Under the pieces are notes generated by a model. The model was not told the DNA's origin. It ran no database searches and worked only from the letters and a program-made list of their open reading frames with translations. Shown here in pieces: positions 44,931 to 52,955 of a stretch of 64,000 nucleotides of DNA. This stretch comes from G965204755 sp965243415. Lineage in GTDB: Bacteria > Acidobacteriota > Vicinamibacteria > Marinacidobacterales > Marinacidobacteraceae. The DNA lies in contig OZ251549.1 of NCBI GenBank assembly GCA_965243415.1, positions 2,232,001 to 2,296,000 of the forward strand. Reading direction: 5' to 3'. Every line of letters begins with the position of its first letter. Position 1 is the stretch's first letter. A program made the translations under genes and the position numbers.

Positions 44931-46409
44931 TCATTCCAGGCGGAGCGTCGGGAAGACGGCCGCCGCCTCCGGGCCGCCGGCCGGGTGCTCCCGGAGCGCC
45001 TCGGCGGCCCGCGCCGGATCCCGCGCCAGTGCCGCCGCCACGAACTCCCGTTCCGCCGCCTTCACCCGCCGCAGCAGGTCTCCCGCCGCCGGGGGCAGGG
45101 GCCGCTGGGCGATCGCCGTCGGGCCTTCCGGGCCCATCCGGCAAGGGACTTCCACGAAGTCGTCGGTCGGCAACTCCGGCGCCGCCGGCGCGCCGGCCGC
45201 GGTCCGGTTCCGGGCGTTCAGCACGATCTCCCGCGGTGCGCCCTCTTCCCCGAGACCCTCCCCCAGCGCTCCCCGGATCACCGCCAGCCCGATCCGGTCG
45301 TACCCGGAAGGCCCACCGGTCGCCCCGTCGCTCCCGTCGCCGCCGCCGGGAGCCCCCCCACCCGAAGGCCCGCCGCCCGAAGACCCGCCGCCACCGGATC
45401 CGCCGCCCGCGCGATCGCCGCCCGCCTCCCCGTTCCCGATCCCCATCGCCTCGAGCCGCAGGTAGCCGGCGCTGCGCTCCGCCAGCACTTCCCGGTACGC
45501 CGCCACCGCGTCCGCCGACCGGGTCTCCGAAGCAACGCCCGACCGCTCCCGCCGCCGGCCGAGCGTCCCGAACAGCCGCGCCTCCAGCCGCAGGATCTGC
45601 TCCCCGCGCGTCGTCCCCGCTTCCCGGAGCCCGGCGGCGGCCCGCTCCGGGTGGAGGGCGAACCACACGTACTCGGAGGGGATCGCCCCGGGGAATTCGT
45701 CGCCCCCGAAGAGCGGGAAGGGCTGGATCGCGGCCAGGTGCTCCGGATCCCGCAGCAACTCCGGCAGGCGGTCCTCCGGCGGCAGGAGCGGATCCGCCGC
45801 CGGCGCCTCCAGTCGCGTCAGCCAGCCCAGGTGGTTGACCCCCGACCAGCCGACCGACCAGCGCGCGGCGAACTCTTCCGGCGTGGCCCCGAGCCGCCCC
45901 GCCGCCCGCTCCGCCAGCGCCGCCGGGGTGTCGCAGACGCCCACCACCGGCGCTCCGGTTTCGTTCGCGATCGCCTCGGTGACCATCCCCGCCGGGTTCG
46001 AGTAGTTGATGAGGAGCGCGTCCGGCGCCTCCCGCGCTACCAGCCGGGCGATCTCCAGGGAGGGCGGCAGGTTGCGGAAGAGGAGCGCCGCCCCCGCCGC
46101 CCCGACCGTCTCCTGCCCGAGGGCCCCGGCCTCGGCGGCGGCGCGTTCGTCGCGGGCGCGGGCCTCCTGGCCGCCGACCCGGATCGCCGAGACCACGAAG
46201 CGGCTGCCCCGCACCGCCTCCGCCGGGTCGGCCATCGCGCGCACTTCGAGCCCGGGCGCCAGGGCCCGCGCCACTTCCGCCATCGCCGCCAGCCGCCCGG
46301 CGTCGGGATCGCTGAGGGCCAGCGTCCGGAACCCGAGCCCGCTCTCCCCCAGGGCCCGGGCCAGGAGCGGGGCGCGGAGTCCGCCGCCGCCGAGGATCGC
46401 GGCCTTCAC
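44931..46409 (-). CDS. Glycoside hydrolase family 4 (6-phospho-beta-glucosidase-like)
   Basis: 492 residues, GTG start overlapping the kinase stop by four bases. NAD-binding N-terminus VKAAILGGGGLRAPLLARAL; LINYSNPAGMVTEAI; the metal-binding cysteine region VVGVCDTPAALAE; and the conserved GVNHLGWL, all typical of NAD- and Mn-dependent GH4 enzymes acting by redox elimination. A Gly/Ser-rich insertion of about 45 residues interrupts the second half near residue 350. GH4 enzymes of this type cleave phosphorylated disaccharides; with the upstream sugar kinase a sugar-phosphate salvage role is likely. Exact substrate unknown. Confidence 0.88.
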   Translation of the reverse strand: MKAAILGGGGLRAPLLARALGESGLGFRTLALSDPDAGRLAAMAEVARALAPGLEVRAMADPAEAVRGSRFVVSAIRVGGQEARARDERAAAEAGALGQETVGAAGAALLFRNLPPSLEIARLVAREAPDALLINYSNPAGMVTEAIANETGAPVVGVCDTPAALAERAAGRLGATPEEFAARWSVGWSGVNHLGWLTRLEAPAADPLLPPEDRLPELLRDPEHLAAIQPFPLFGGDEFPGAIPSEYVWFALHPERAAAGLREAGTTRGEQILRLEARLFGTLGRRRERSGVASETRSADAVAAYREVLAERSAGYLRLEAMGIGNGEAGGDRAGGGSGGGGSSGGGPSGGGAPGGGDGSDGATGGPSGYDRIGLAVIRGALGEGLGEEGAPREIVLNARNRTAAGAPAAPELPTDDFVEVPCRMGPEGPTAIAQRPLPPAAGDLLRRVKAAEREFVAAALARDPARAAEALREHPAGGPEAAAVFPTLRLE

Positions 46410-47887
46410 CGCTCCGGTTCGGGTTCGGGTGCGGGAGGGCCGGCGCCGGCCTCTCCCGCCGGGGTCGGCGCCTCCGCTTCCGGGCGCTCCTCGGAACCAT
46501 CCTCTCCGGAACCTTCCCCTCCGGAGCCTCTCCCGCCGACGCCGTCCCCGCCGGAATCGTCTCCACCGGCGCCGGCGTCCGCTTCCGGCGCTCCCCGGCC
46601 GACCGGGCGCAGGCGCGGCGCGTCCCCGCCCTCGGCCCCGGTCTCGTCCCGGCCCCCGTCCCCATCGCCATCGCCATCCTCTTCGCCTGCCGCGCGCTTC
46701 CGCCGCCGTTTCCGGAACCGCGCCCCGGGGCCGGTGTCGCCCGCTTCCCCGTCGAACAGCGAAGGCCGCCGCGCCGGCCGCTGCCCCCAGGGCGCCGCCG
46801 GCAGACCCCCGACCCGCTGGACGCACTGCGCGCCGAGCGCGTTCCCGGCGGCGATCTGCTCCCCGAGCGACCCGCCCCGCAGCCGCCGCGCCAGGAACCC
46901 GGCGTTGAAGGCGTCCCCGGCGCCGGTGGTGTCGAGGACGCCCCGCAGCGGCAGCGGCGCCGGGACCCGGGTCTCCGGGCAGTCGAGCACCTCCGCCCCC
47001 TTCGCCCCCAACTTGACGACCACCAGCGTTCCGGACTTCGCCGCCCGGCGCAGCGGCGACCGGTAGAGATCGGCCTCCCGGCGGTTCACGAACACCCCGT
47101 CCGCCGCCTGCACCAGGTCGGGGAAACCGGGGCGCCGCGCCAGTTCCAGGTCGTAGCCGAAGTCCCAGAAGATCTCCGGGCGCGCCTCGCCGCGCTTCGC
47201 CCGCTCGACCCAGCGCGCCCAGGCCGGCGGGTCGGAGGGGAGCAGCGCCAGCAGCAGCGCGCCGAAGGTCGGCTGCCCGGCGAACTCGCTGAGTTCCGCG
47301 CCCAGCGCTTCCCGCAGCCGGTCGGCGCTGCCGGGGATCTCCGGGGCGAAGGTGGCGAAACTGCGCTCCTCGCCGAAGGAGAGGGCGGCGGTGACCGCGT
47401 GGTGTTCGTCGGTCCGGCGCAGGTCGCGGCACTCGATGCCCTGCGTCCCCAGGAACGGGCCCACCCCCGGGGGCAGCGCCGACAGCAGGCGGACCCGCAG
47501 CCGCTCGGCCCGGCTCCAGGCGGCGGAGATCACCGCCCCGCCCCCGACGGTCCGGGTGAAGGCGGTGGTGCGGACTTCCTCGCCCGGTCGGGGCAGGCGG
47601 GGCAGGCCGGCGAAGATCAGGTCCTCGAAGGCGTCGCCGGCGACCAGCAGCCAGGGGTCGGCGTCCGCCGCGGCGGCTTCGGCGCCGCCCGCCCGCCCGC
47701 GCCGCCCCGCCGGGGGCGACGGTTTCGGCTTCCCGGCCGCGGCCGGCGGCGGCGTCTCGGCGAGCCGCGGCCCTGTCGTCGGCCCCCGGCGCCCTCCGGC
47801 CCCCGGTCGCGACCGGCGGGCGGTCCCCCGGCGCCCGCCCGGCGGTTTCCCCGGAGGAGGGGGCGCGCCCGAATCCCCGGAATCCAT
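46406..47887 (-). CDS. PfkB-family carbohydrate kinase with long low-complexity tails
   Basis: 493 residues. The kinase core (about 78-370) ends with the anion hole and catalytic base LDTTGAGDAFNAGFLARRL; the substrate side includes TRTVGGGAVISAAW. It phosphorylates a sugar or nucleoside with ATP. The first 75 residues are Pro/Gly/Arg-rich and the last 120 are Gly/Asp/Glu-rich (for example EEDGDGDGDGGRDETG), with no recognisable fold, making it far longer than the usual 300 residues. The core lacks a PfkB signature 1 in standard spacing, so the specificity is open. It is translationally coupled to GH4. Confidence 0.82.
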   Translation of the reverse strand: MDSGDSGAPPPPGKPPGGRRGTARRSRPGAGGRRGPTTGPRLAETPPPAAAGKPKPSPPAGRRGRAGGAEAAAADADPWLLVAGDAFEDLIFAGLPRLPRPGEEVRTTAFTRTVGGGAVISAAWSRAERLRVRLLSALPPGVGPFLGTQGIECRDLRRTDEHHAVTAALSFGEERSFATFAPEIPGSADRLREALGAELSEFAGQPTFGALLLALLPSDPPAWARWVERAKRGEARPEIFWDFGYDLELARRPGFPDLVQAADGVFVNRREADLYRSPLRRAAKSGTLVVVKLGAKGAEVLDCPETRVPAPLPLRGVLDTTGAGDAFNAGFLARRLRGGSLGEQIAAGNALGAQCVQRVGGLPAAPWGQRPARRPSLFDGEAGDTGPGARFRKRRRKRAAGEEDGDGDGDGGRDETGAEGGDAPRLRPVGRGAPEADAGAGGDDSGGDGVGGRGSGGEGSGEDGSEERPEAEAPTPAGEAGAGPPAPEPEPER

Positions 47888-48003
47888 GGAAGCGGGGGAA
47901 GATACCGGTATTCGGCGGCCCCCCTCCCGCGCGCGGCGATTCCGGGGCGCTCCCGGCCCGCTCCTCCGTTAATCTCCCGTCCTTCCGCGAACCCCCCGTC
48001 CCG

Positions 48004-48555
48004 ATGGTCCTCGGCCTGCTCACCGTCCACCTGCTGGGCGTCGCCGCGTTCGGTTTCACCTGTTTCGGCGTCTTCGGGTCCGGGTCCTTCGCGGTCCACA
48101 TCTGGGCCGGGCTGATCTCGGTGATGCTGGTCCTGTTCGCCCACACCATGAGTTACATGTACCTGGTGGCGATGACCTCGATGCTGCGGAAGGCGCTCGC
48201 CGGCGAGAACGGCCCCCCGGCGCTCCCCGGCGACCCCCGGGGCCCGGAGTTGCTGGGCCGCAGCCGCGCCCTCAAGGCCTCCACCGCGCGCTGGGCGCTC
48301 GGGGGCATGTTCCTGCCGATGGTGGCCTTCATCCTCGGCGGCGGCGCCCACACCCGGGTCTTCCCCGCGGCGGTCCACTCCGTCGCCGGCTACACGGTCT
48401 TCGCCTTCCTGCTCGTCGCGGTGGTGGTGGTGGGCCTGGCGCTCCTCCGGCAGAACCGTCTGGTGGAGGCCTTCCAGTCGGCCGCCGACCCGACCCGCTC
48501 CGCCGGGGCGGACGCACCCGCCGGGGAGAGCGCGGCGCCCCAACCGACCTCCTGA
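48004..48555 (+). CDS. Small four-helix membrane protein
   Basis: 183 residues with four predicted transmembrane helices: LTVHLLGVAAFGFTCFGVFG, WAGLISVMLVLFAHTMSYMY, ALGGMFLPMVAFILGGG and GYTVFAFLLVAVVVVGLALL. Histidines occur at or near helices 1-3 (H9, H32, H47, H115 region), which could bind heme or a metal, as in small cytochrome-b-like membrane proteins. I do not recognise the family. It is divergent from the PfkB/GH4 pair and immediately precedes the creatininase gene, separated by a 15 bp tandem repeat. Confidence 0.7.
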   Translation: MVLGLLTVHLLGVAAFGFTCFGVFGSGSFAVHIWAGLISVMLVLFAHTMSYMYLVAMTSMLRKALAGENGPPALPGDPRGPELLGRSRALKASTARWALGGMFLPMVAFILGGGAHTRVFPAAVHSVAGYTVFAFLLVAVVVVGLALLRQNRLVEAFQSAADPTRSAGADAPAGESAAPQPTS

Positions 48556-48596
48556 TCCCGCCCGACCTGATCCCGCCCGACCTGATGCCGCCCGAC
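48552..48596 (+). repeat. Three 15 bp direct repeats that supply the creatininase start codon
   Basis: Three head-to-tail copies of ctgatcccgcccgac at 48552, 48567 and 48582. The third has one C-to-G change (ctgatgccg), which creates the ATG used as the next gene's start at 48585. The first copy overlaps the stop of the membrane protein gene. Confidence 0.85.
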
Positions 48597-49559
48597 GAAC
48601 CGAAGCGAGGCCGCCCGTTGCCACCCCCCGAAACCCACCGGCGGCGCCGCCGCGCCCGCCCCCCCGGCCCCCTCGGCCTTCTCGCCGGCCTTTTCCTCGC
48701 CGCCCTCACCCTCCCGGCGGCGGCGCTCCCCGGAACCGGAACCGAAGCCGCCGCCGTCCGCCAGATCGTCGAAACCCCGGCGGACGCCCCGCTCGGCCCG
48801 GACACCGTCTTCGTCGAGGAACTCACCTGGACCGAAGTGGGCGCCCGGGTCCGCGCCGGGACGAAGTCGGTGATCGTCGCTACCGGCGGCACCGAGCAGA
48901 ACGGCCCCCACATGGTGCTCGGCAAGCACAACTTCATCATCCGCGCCGCCGCCGAGCGGATCGCCCGGGAACTCGGCGACACCCTGGTGGCCCCGGTGGT
49001 CGCCTATGTCCCCGAAGGCGGCCTCGACCCGCCGAGCGGGCATATGCGGTACCCCGGCGCGATCACCCTCCCCGAGGAGCACTTCCGCGCGCTCCTCGAA
49101 GCCGCCGCCCGGGGGTTCGCCCTCCACGGCTTCGAGAACCTGATCTTCATCGGCGACAGCGGGGGCAACCAGCGGGGGATGGAAGCGGTGGCCGGGGCGC
49201 TGAACGCCGAGTGGGAGGCCGCCGGGAGCCCGGCCCGGGTGCTGTACATCGCCGAGTACTACCGGGCGAACGGCTTCCGCGAGTGGTTGGCCGAGCAGGG
49301 TCTCGACGAAGAGACCGTCGGCCGCCACGCCGGGGTCTCCGACACTTCGCAACTCTGGTTCGTGGCCCCGGGGATGATCCGGGAAGAGGCCCGGGTGCGC
49401 GACGGCGGTTTCCCGGACAGCGGCGTCCGGGGCGACCCCACCCGCGCCTCCCGGGAGTTCGGGGAGACGGGCCTCCGCCTCAAGGTCGAGACCACCGTGC
49501 GCGTCGTCCGGGAACGCCTCGCCGCCCTCGGCTCCGAACGTTCCCGCGCCTCCCGGTGA
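48585..49559 (+). CDS. Exported creatininase-family amidohydrolase
   Basis: 324 residues. A basic N-terminus and signal peptide (LGLLAGLFLAALTLPAAALP) precede the creatininase fold. Metal motifs: VIVATGGTEQNGPHMVLGKH (E and H ligands), PEGGLDPPSGHMRYPGAITL, and FIGDSGGNQRGMEAVAGAL. Family members hydrolyse cyclic amides (creatinine) or act in cofactor maturation (MftE, ArfB); an exported form is likely to act on an environmental or periplasmic substrate. The ATG at 48585 lies in the 15 bp repeat; a TTG at 48618 is the alternative start. The typical second Glu is preserved, so it is probably active. Confidence 0.85.
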   Translation: MPPDEPKRGRPLPPPETHRRRRRARPPGPLGLLAGLFLAALTLPAAALPGTGTEAAAVRQIVETPADAPLGPDTVFVEELTWTEVGARVRAGTKSVIVATGGTEQNGPHMVLGKHNFIIRAAAERIARELGDTLVAPVVAYVPEGGLDPPSGHMRYPGAITLPEEHFRALLEAAARGFALHGFENLIFIGDSGGNQRGMEAVAGALNAEWEAAGSPARVLYIAEYYRANGFREWLAEQGLDEETVGRHAGVSDTSQLWFVAPGMIREEARVRDGGFPDSGVRGDPTRASREFGETGLRLKVETTVRVVRERLAALGSERSRASR

Positions 49560-49629
49560 GTCCGGCGGCTTCCGGCGGCTTCGCGCGGAGTCGCCGCCGG
49601 CGCCGGCCCTCCGCGATCCCGTCCCGCCG

Positions 49630-50805
49630 ATGATCCTGCCGAACCAGCGGCATCGCTTCTCGATCCCCCGGGAAGTCGCCTTCCTGAACTGCGCCTACAT
49701 GGCGCCGCTGATGGACACGGTGATCGCCGCCGGCGAGGCCGGGCTCCGCGCCAAGGCCGAACCCTGGCGCATCGTCACCGACGACTTCTTCGCCGACGGC
49801 GAAGCCCTCCGCGCCGCCTGGGCTTCGCTCCTCGGCGCCGACCCGGAACACCTGGCGCTCACCACTTCCGCCGGGTACGGGATCTCGCTCGCCGCTGCCG
49901 CGGTCACCGTCGCGCCGGGCCGGCGGGTCCTGCTGGCGGCGGAGCAGTTCCCCTCGAATGTCTATCCCTGGCTCGAGAAGGCCCGCCGCTGTGAGGCCGA
50001 GGCCTGTTTCGTCCCCCGCCCGGAGGACCACGACTGGACCCGGGCGGTGCTGGAGCGGCTCGACGAACGGGTGGCGGTGGTCGCGCTCCCCCAGGTGCAT
50101 TGGGCCTGGGGCGCGGTCTTCGATCTCGAACGCATCGGCCGCCGCGCCCGGGAGGTGGGCGCGGCGCTGGTGCTCGATCTCACCCAGTCGCTCGGGGCGC
50201 TGCCGATCGCCCTGGATCGCATCCGCCCCGACTTCGCCGCCGGCGCCGCCTACAAGTGGCTCCTGGGGCCGTATTCGCTCGGTTACCTGTATGCCGCTCC
50301 GGACCGGCTGGACGCGGAGCCGCTGGAACACAACTGGATCCAGCGCGCGAACGCCCGCGATTTCGCCGGCCTGGTGGACTACACCGACGCCCGGCAGGCC
50401 GGCGCCCGCCGCTTCGACGCCGGGGAGCGCTCCAACTTCGCCCTGGTCCCCGCCGCCCTCGCCGCCGCCCGGCAACTGGTCGAATGGGGCCCGGCGAACA
50501 TCGCCGAGACCCTGGCGCCGATGACCGCCCGTCTCGCCGCGGACGCCGCCGCCTTCGGTTTCACCGCGGTCCCGGAGTCGCTCCGCGCGCCGCACTACCT
50601 GGCGCTCTCGCTCCCGGCCGGTTCGGGGTCCGGCGGCGCCGACCGGGTGCGCGCCGCCCTCGCCGAACGGGGCGTCTTCGTGAGCGTCCGGGGCTCGTCG
50701 GTGCGGATCACCCCGCACCTCTACAACGACGAGGGCGACTTCGAGGCGTTCCGGGCGGCCCTCGGCGAGGCGCTGCCGGAGGCGGAGGCCGCCGCCGACC
50801 GGTGA
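49630..50805 (+). CDS. Class V aminotransferase-fold PLP enzyme, copy 1
   Basis: 391 residues, cysteine desulfurase/kynureninase-like PLP fold. The PLP lysine lies in AAGAAYKWLLGPYSLGYL; the aspartate that binds the pyridine nitrogen is in VVALPQVHWAWG ... ALVLDLTQSLGALP; phosphate-binding residues are in ALTTSAGYGISLAAAAV. No catalytic cysteine loop of sulfur-transferring desulfurases is evident, so an isopenicillin-N epimerase or kynureninase-like reaction is more likely. It is paralogous to the gene at 52956-54149 and to a decayed fragment at 52664. The thyA GTG start overlaps its stop. Confidence 0.85.
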   Translation: MILPNQRHRFSIPREVAFLNCAYMAPLMDTVIAAGEAGLRAKAEPWRIVTDDFFADGEALRAAWASLLGADPEHLALTTSAGYGISLAAAAVTVAPGRRVLLAAEQFPSNVYPWLEKARRCEAEACFVPRPEDHDWTRAVLERLDERVAVVALPQVHWAWGAVFDLERIGRRAREVGAALVLDLTQSLGALPIALDRIRPDFAAGAAYKWLLGPYSLGYLYAAPDRLDAEPLEHNWIQRANARDFAGLVDYTDARQAGARRFDAGERSNFALVPAALAAARQLVEWGPANIAETLAPMTARLAADAAAFGFTAVPESLRAPHYLALSLPAGSGSGGADRVRAALAERGVFVSVRGSSVRITPHLYNDEGDFEAFRAALGEALPEAEAAADR

Positions 50806-51668
50806 AGGCCTACCTCGACGCCGTCCGCGCGGTGCTGGAAACCGGCGTCCGGCGGCCGAACCGCACCGGGGTGGACACGCTCTCCGCGTTCAACCTGAAC
50901 TACGAGATCCGGATGGCCGACGGTTTCCCGCTGCTCACCACCAAGAAGATCCGCTGGAAGAACATCGTCATCGAGAACCTCTGGTTCCTCTCCGGCGAGC
51001 CTTCCATCGCGCTCCTCCGCCGCCACGGCTGCCGCTTCTGGGATCCCTGGGCCGATACGGATGGATTCGTCCCGAGCGCTTACGGCCACTTCTGGCGGCG
51101 GTTTCCCGGTTCCGCGGGGCCGGTGGACCAGATCCGCCGGGTGCTCGACGAGTTGCGCCGGAACCCGATGTCGCGGCGGCTGGTGGTGAGCGCCTGGGCG
51201 CCGGAGAACGCCCTCTCGAGCGCGTTGCCGCCCTGCCACTTCGCCTTCGCGCTGAACGCCCGGGAGGAGGCCGACGGGGTCACCCGGCTGAGCCTCCACC
51301 TGACCCAGCGCAGTTGCGACATCGCGCTCGGTCTGCCGTACAACATCGCCGGCTACGCGCTGCTCCTGCATCTGTTCTCCGCCTGGGCCGGCCTGGAACC
51401 GGGCACGATGGCGCACACGCTGGTGGACGCCCACGCCTACACGAAGAAACCCGACGGTTCCATGGCCGACCGGGACCAGGTGCCCGGCCTGGAGCGCCAA
51501 CTGGCCCGGGCGCCGCGGCCGCTGCCGACGCTGCATCTCTCGGAGCGCGTCCGGTCCTTCGACGGCCTCCTCTCGCTGCTCGACGAGGACACCGACGAGA
51601 TCCTCTCCCACTTCCGGATCGAGGGCTACGACCCGCACCCGGCGATCCGTTTCGCGGTGGCGGTGTGA
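50802..51668 (+). CDS. thyA: Thymidylate synthase
   Basis: 288 residues; GTG start overlapping the preceding stop by four bases. It methylates dUMP to dTMP with methylene-tetrahydrofolate in the cytosol. Motifs: RRPNRTGVDTLSAFN, FPLLTTKKI, YGHFWR, the nucleophilic cysteine in SALPPCHFAF near residue 144, and RSCDIALGLPYNIAGYALLL, and the ending DPHPAIRFAVAV. Length is close to that of E. coli ThyA. The D-R-T-G phosphate-binding motif is N-R-T-G here. The folA gene downstream regenerates tetrahydrofolate used by this reaction. Confidence 0.97.
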   Translation: MKAYLDAVRAVLETGVRRPNRTGVDTLSAFNLNYEIRMADGFPLLTTKKIRWKNIVIENLWFLSGEPSIALLRRHGCRFWDPWADTDGFVPSAYGHFWRRFPGSAGPVDQIRRVLDELRRNPMSRRLVVSAWAPENALSSALPPCHFAFALNAREEADGVTRLSLHLTQRSCDIALGLPYNIAGYALLLHLFSAWAGLEPGTMAHTLVDAHAYTKKPDGSMADRDQVPGLERQLARAPRPLPTLHLSERVRSFDGLLSLLDEDTDEILSHFRIEGYDPHPAIRFAVAV

Positions 51669-51737
51669 GCGCGGGCGCGGCGCTCCCCCGGGGTCCGGTG
51701 TCGCTCGATTCGAGACGGCTTCGTTCCGGGGGCGCCC

Positions 51738-51835
51738 GATTCGATGCGCCGGATTCGATGCGCCTGATTCGATTCGCCCGTTTCGATCTCGCCCGTTTCG
51801 ATCTCGCCTGATTCGATGTCGTCCGATTCGGGTTC
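51738..51835. repeat. TTCGAT-type short tandem repeats before folA
   Basis: About seven degenerate 14-15 base units such as gattcgatgcgcc and tttcgatctcgcccg, the last of which run into the first codons of folA. The thyA-folA spacer appears to have grown by slippage. Confidence 0.75.
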
Positions 51836-52397
51836 GCCGGACGCGCCGCGGCCCGACCCGTTGCGTTCCGCCCGGCTCGATCCGGACCGGCTGCCGCCGT
51901 CCCCCTTCCGCGCCAGCATGGCGGCGGTCTCCCCGGAAGGGATCATCGGTGTCGCCGGCGGCATTCCCTGGGACTACCCCGGCGACCGCCGGCGGCTTTG
52001 GCGGCTGACGAAAGGCTGCACCATCCTCCTGGGCCGGCTCACCTGGGAATCGCTGCCGCGGCGGCCCATGCGCGACCGGCGGAACCTGGTCGTCGCCGGC
52101 GCCCCGGTGCCGGGTGCGGAGACCTTCCGCTCCGTCCGGGCGGCGCTCGAGACCTGCGCCGGCGAGGAGGTCTGGTTCCTCGGCGGCGCCCGGATCTACG
52201 CCGAAGCCATGGAGTACGCCGACTTCCTCGATATCACCGAGATCCCCGACCGGATCGAAGTGCCGCCCGGCGCCGCTTTCGCCCGTTTCCCTCCCATCGA
52301 CCCGAAACTCTGGGAAGGCGGGCCGGCCCGGAGCGACCCCGACGAGCCGGGCGTCCGGCGCCGCCGCTATGTCCGCCGCGAGCGCCGGGACTCGTGA
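51816..52397 (+). CDS. folA: Dihydrofolate reductase
   Basis: 193 residues. It reduces dihydrofolate to tetrahydrofolate with NADPH, serving thyA next door. After a disordered N-terminal 30 residues comes the fold: SMAAVSPEGIIGVAGGIPWD (Trp of the active site), LTKGCTILLGRLTWESLPRR, RNLVVAG, EVWFLGGARIYAEAME and YADFLDITEIP. The Asp/Glu of the active site lies in DYPGDRRRLWRLT. The C-terminal strand ends with RRRRYVRRERRDS. Because the start region overlaps short repeats, the true start could be the in-frame ATG of FRASMAAVSPEG near 51918. Confidence 0.93.
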   Translation: MSSDSGSPDAPRPDPLRSARLDPDRLPPSPFRASMAAVSPEGIIGVAGGIPWDYPGDRRRLWRLTKGCTILLGRLTWESLPRRPMRDRRNLVVAGAPVPGAETFRSVRAALETCAGEEVWFLGGARIYAEAMEYADFLDITEIPDRIEVPPGAAFARFPPIDPKLWEGGPARSDPDEPGVRRRRYVRRERRDS

Positions 52398-52469
52398 GCG
52401 CCCCCGGGTTTTTCGCCGTGCGCCGGCTCGTTCCGTCCGATCCCGCGGCGTCGTTGCGGCTTCGCGACG

Positions 52470-52565
52470 GCCGTCGTTTCGCCGCGGTCGGGGTTTCGTC
52501 CGTGCCGTGGTTTCGCCGACGCCGGGGTTTCAGCACCGCCGAGGTTTCGCAGCCGCCGTTTTCGT
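52470..52565. repeat. GGTTTCG-type spacer repeats, block 1
   Basis: Irregular copies of a GGTTTCGcCGCCG-like unit (gtcgtttcgccg, gggtttcgtcc, tggtttcgccg, gaggtttcgcag) downstream of folA. The same motif reappears in block 2 beyond the aminotransferase fragment. Confidence 0.65.
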
Positions 52566-52663
52566 CGCTCGATGGGATTCATCCCTGATGGAGATCCATC
52601 GCTGCGGGGTCTCGTCGCGGTCGCGGGTGTCGCCGCCCCGGCCCCGGAGGCGCCGACCGGGCG

Positions 52664-52790
52664 ATGATCCGTCCCGACCGGCGCCGTCGCCTCGACCGGC
52701 CGCGCGAGATCGCCTTGCTCGACTGCGGAACCCCGGCGCTGCCGATGGACGCCCCGGTCGCCTCCGGGGTCTCCGCCACGGCACGCGGTA
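52664..52790 (+). pseudogene. Decayed N-terminal fragment of the class V aminotransferase
   Basis: Translation from 52664, MIRPDRRRRLDRPREIALLD, then CGTPALPMDAPVASGVSATA, aligns with the intact gene's start at 52956 (MILPDQRHRFDLPREVAFLD, CAYLAPLMDSVVAAGEAGLR). The match fades after about 40 codons, and the next bases are GGTTTCG repeats. It is the remnant of a third aminotransferase copy, so this locus once held at least three. Confidence 0.8.
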
Positions 52791-52814
52791 TCGCCGCGGA
52801 CCGGCTTTCCTCTC

Positions 52815-52935
52815 TGACGGGGTTTCCTCGCCGCCGAGGTTTCCTCCGCCGAGGTTTCGTTGCCGCCGTGGTTTCGTTGCCGGGGTCTGCCGCGCCCGGG
52901 ATTTCCGCCGCGCCCGTGGTTTCGCCGCCGCCGAG
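52815..52935. repeat. GGTTTCG-type spacer repeats, block 2
   Basis: Further copies of the unit seen at 52470-52565 (ggggtttcctcgccg, gaggtttcctccg, gaggtttcgttgccg, gtggtttcgttgccg, gtggtttcgccgccg), immediately before the second aminotransferase gene. Blocks 1 and 2 flank the aminotransferase remnant. Confidence 0.7.
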
Positions 52936-52955
52936 CCGTCGTCGCTGAGGGCCCG

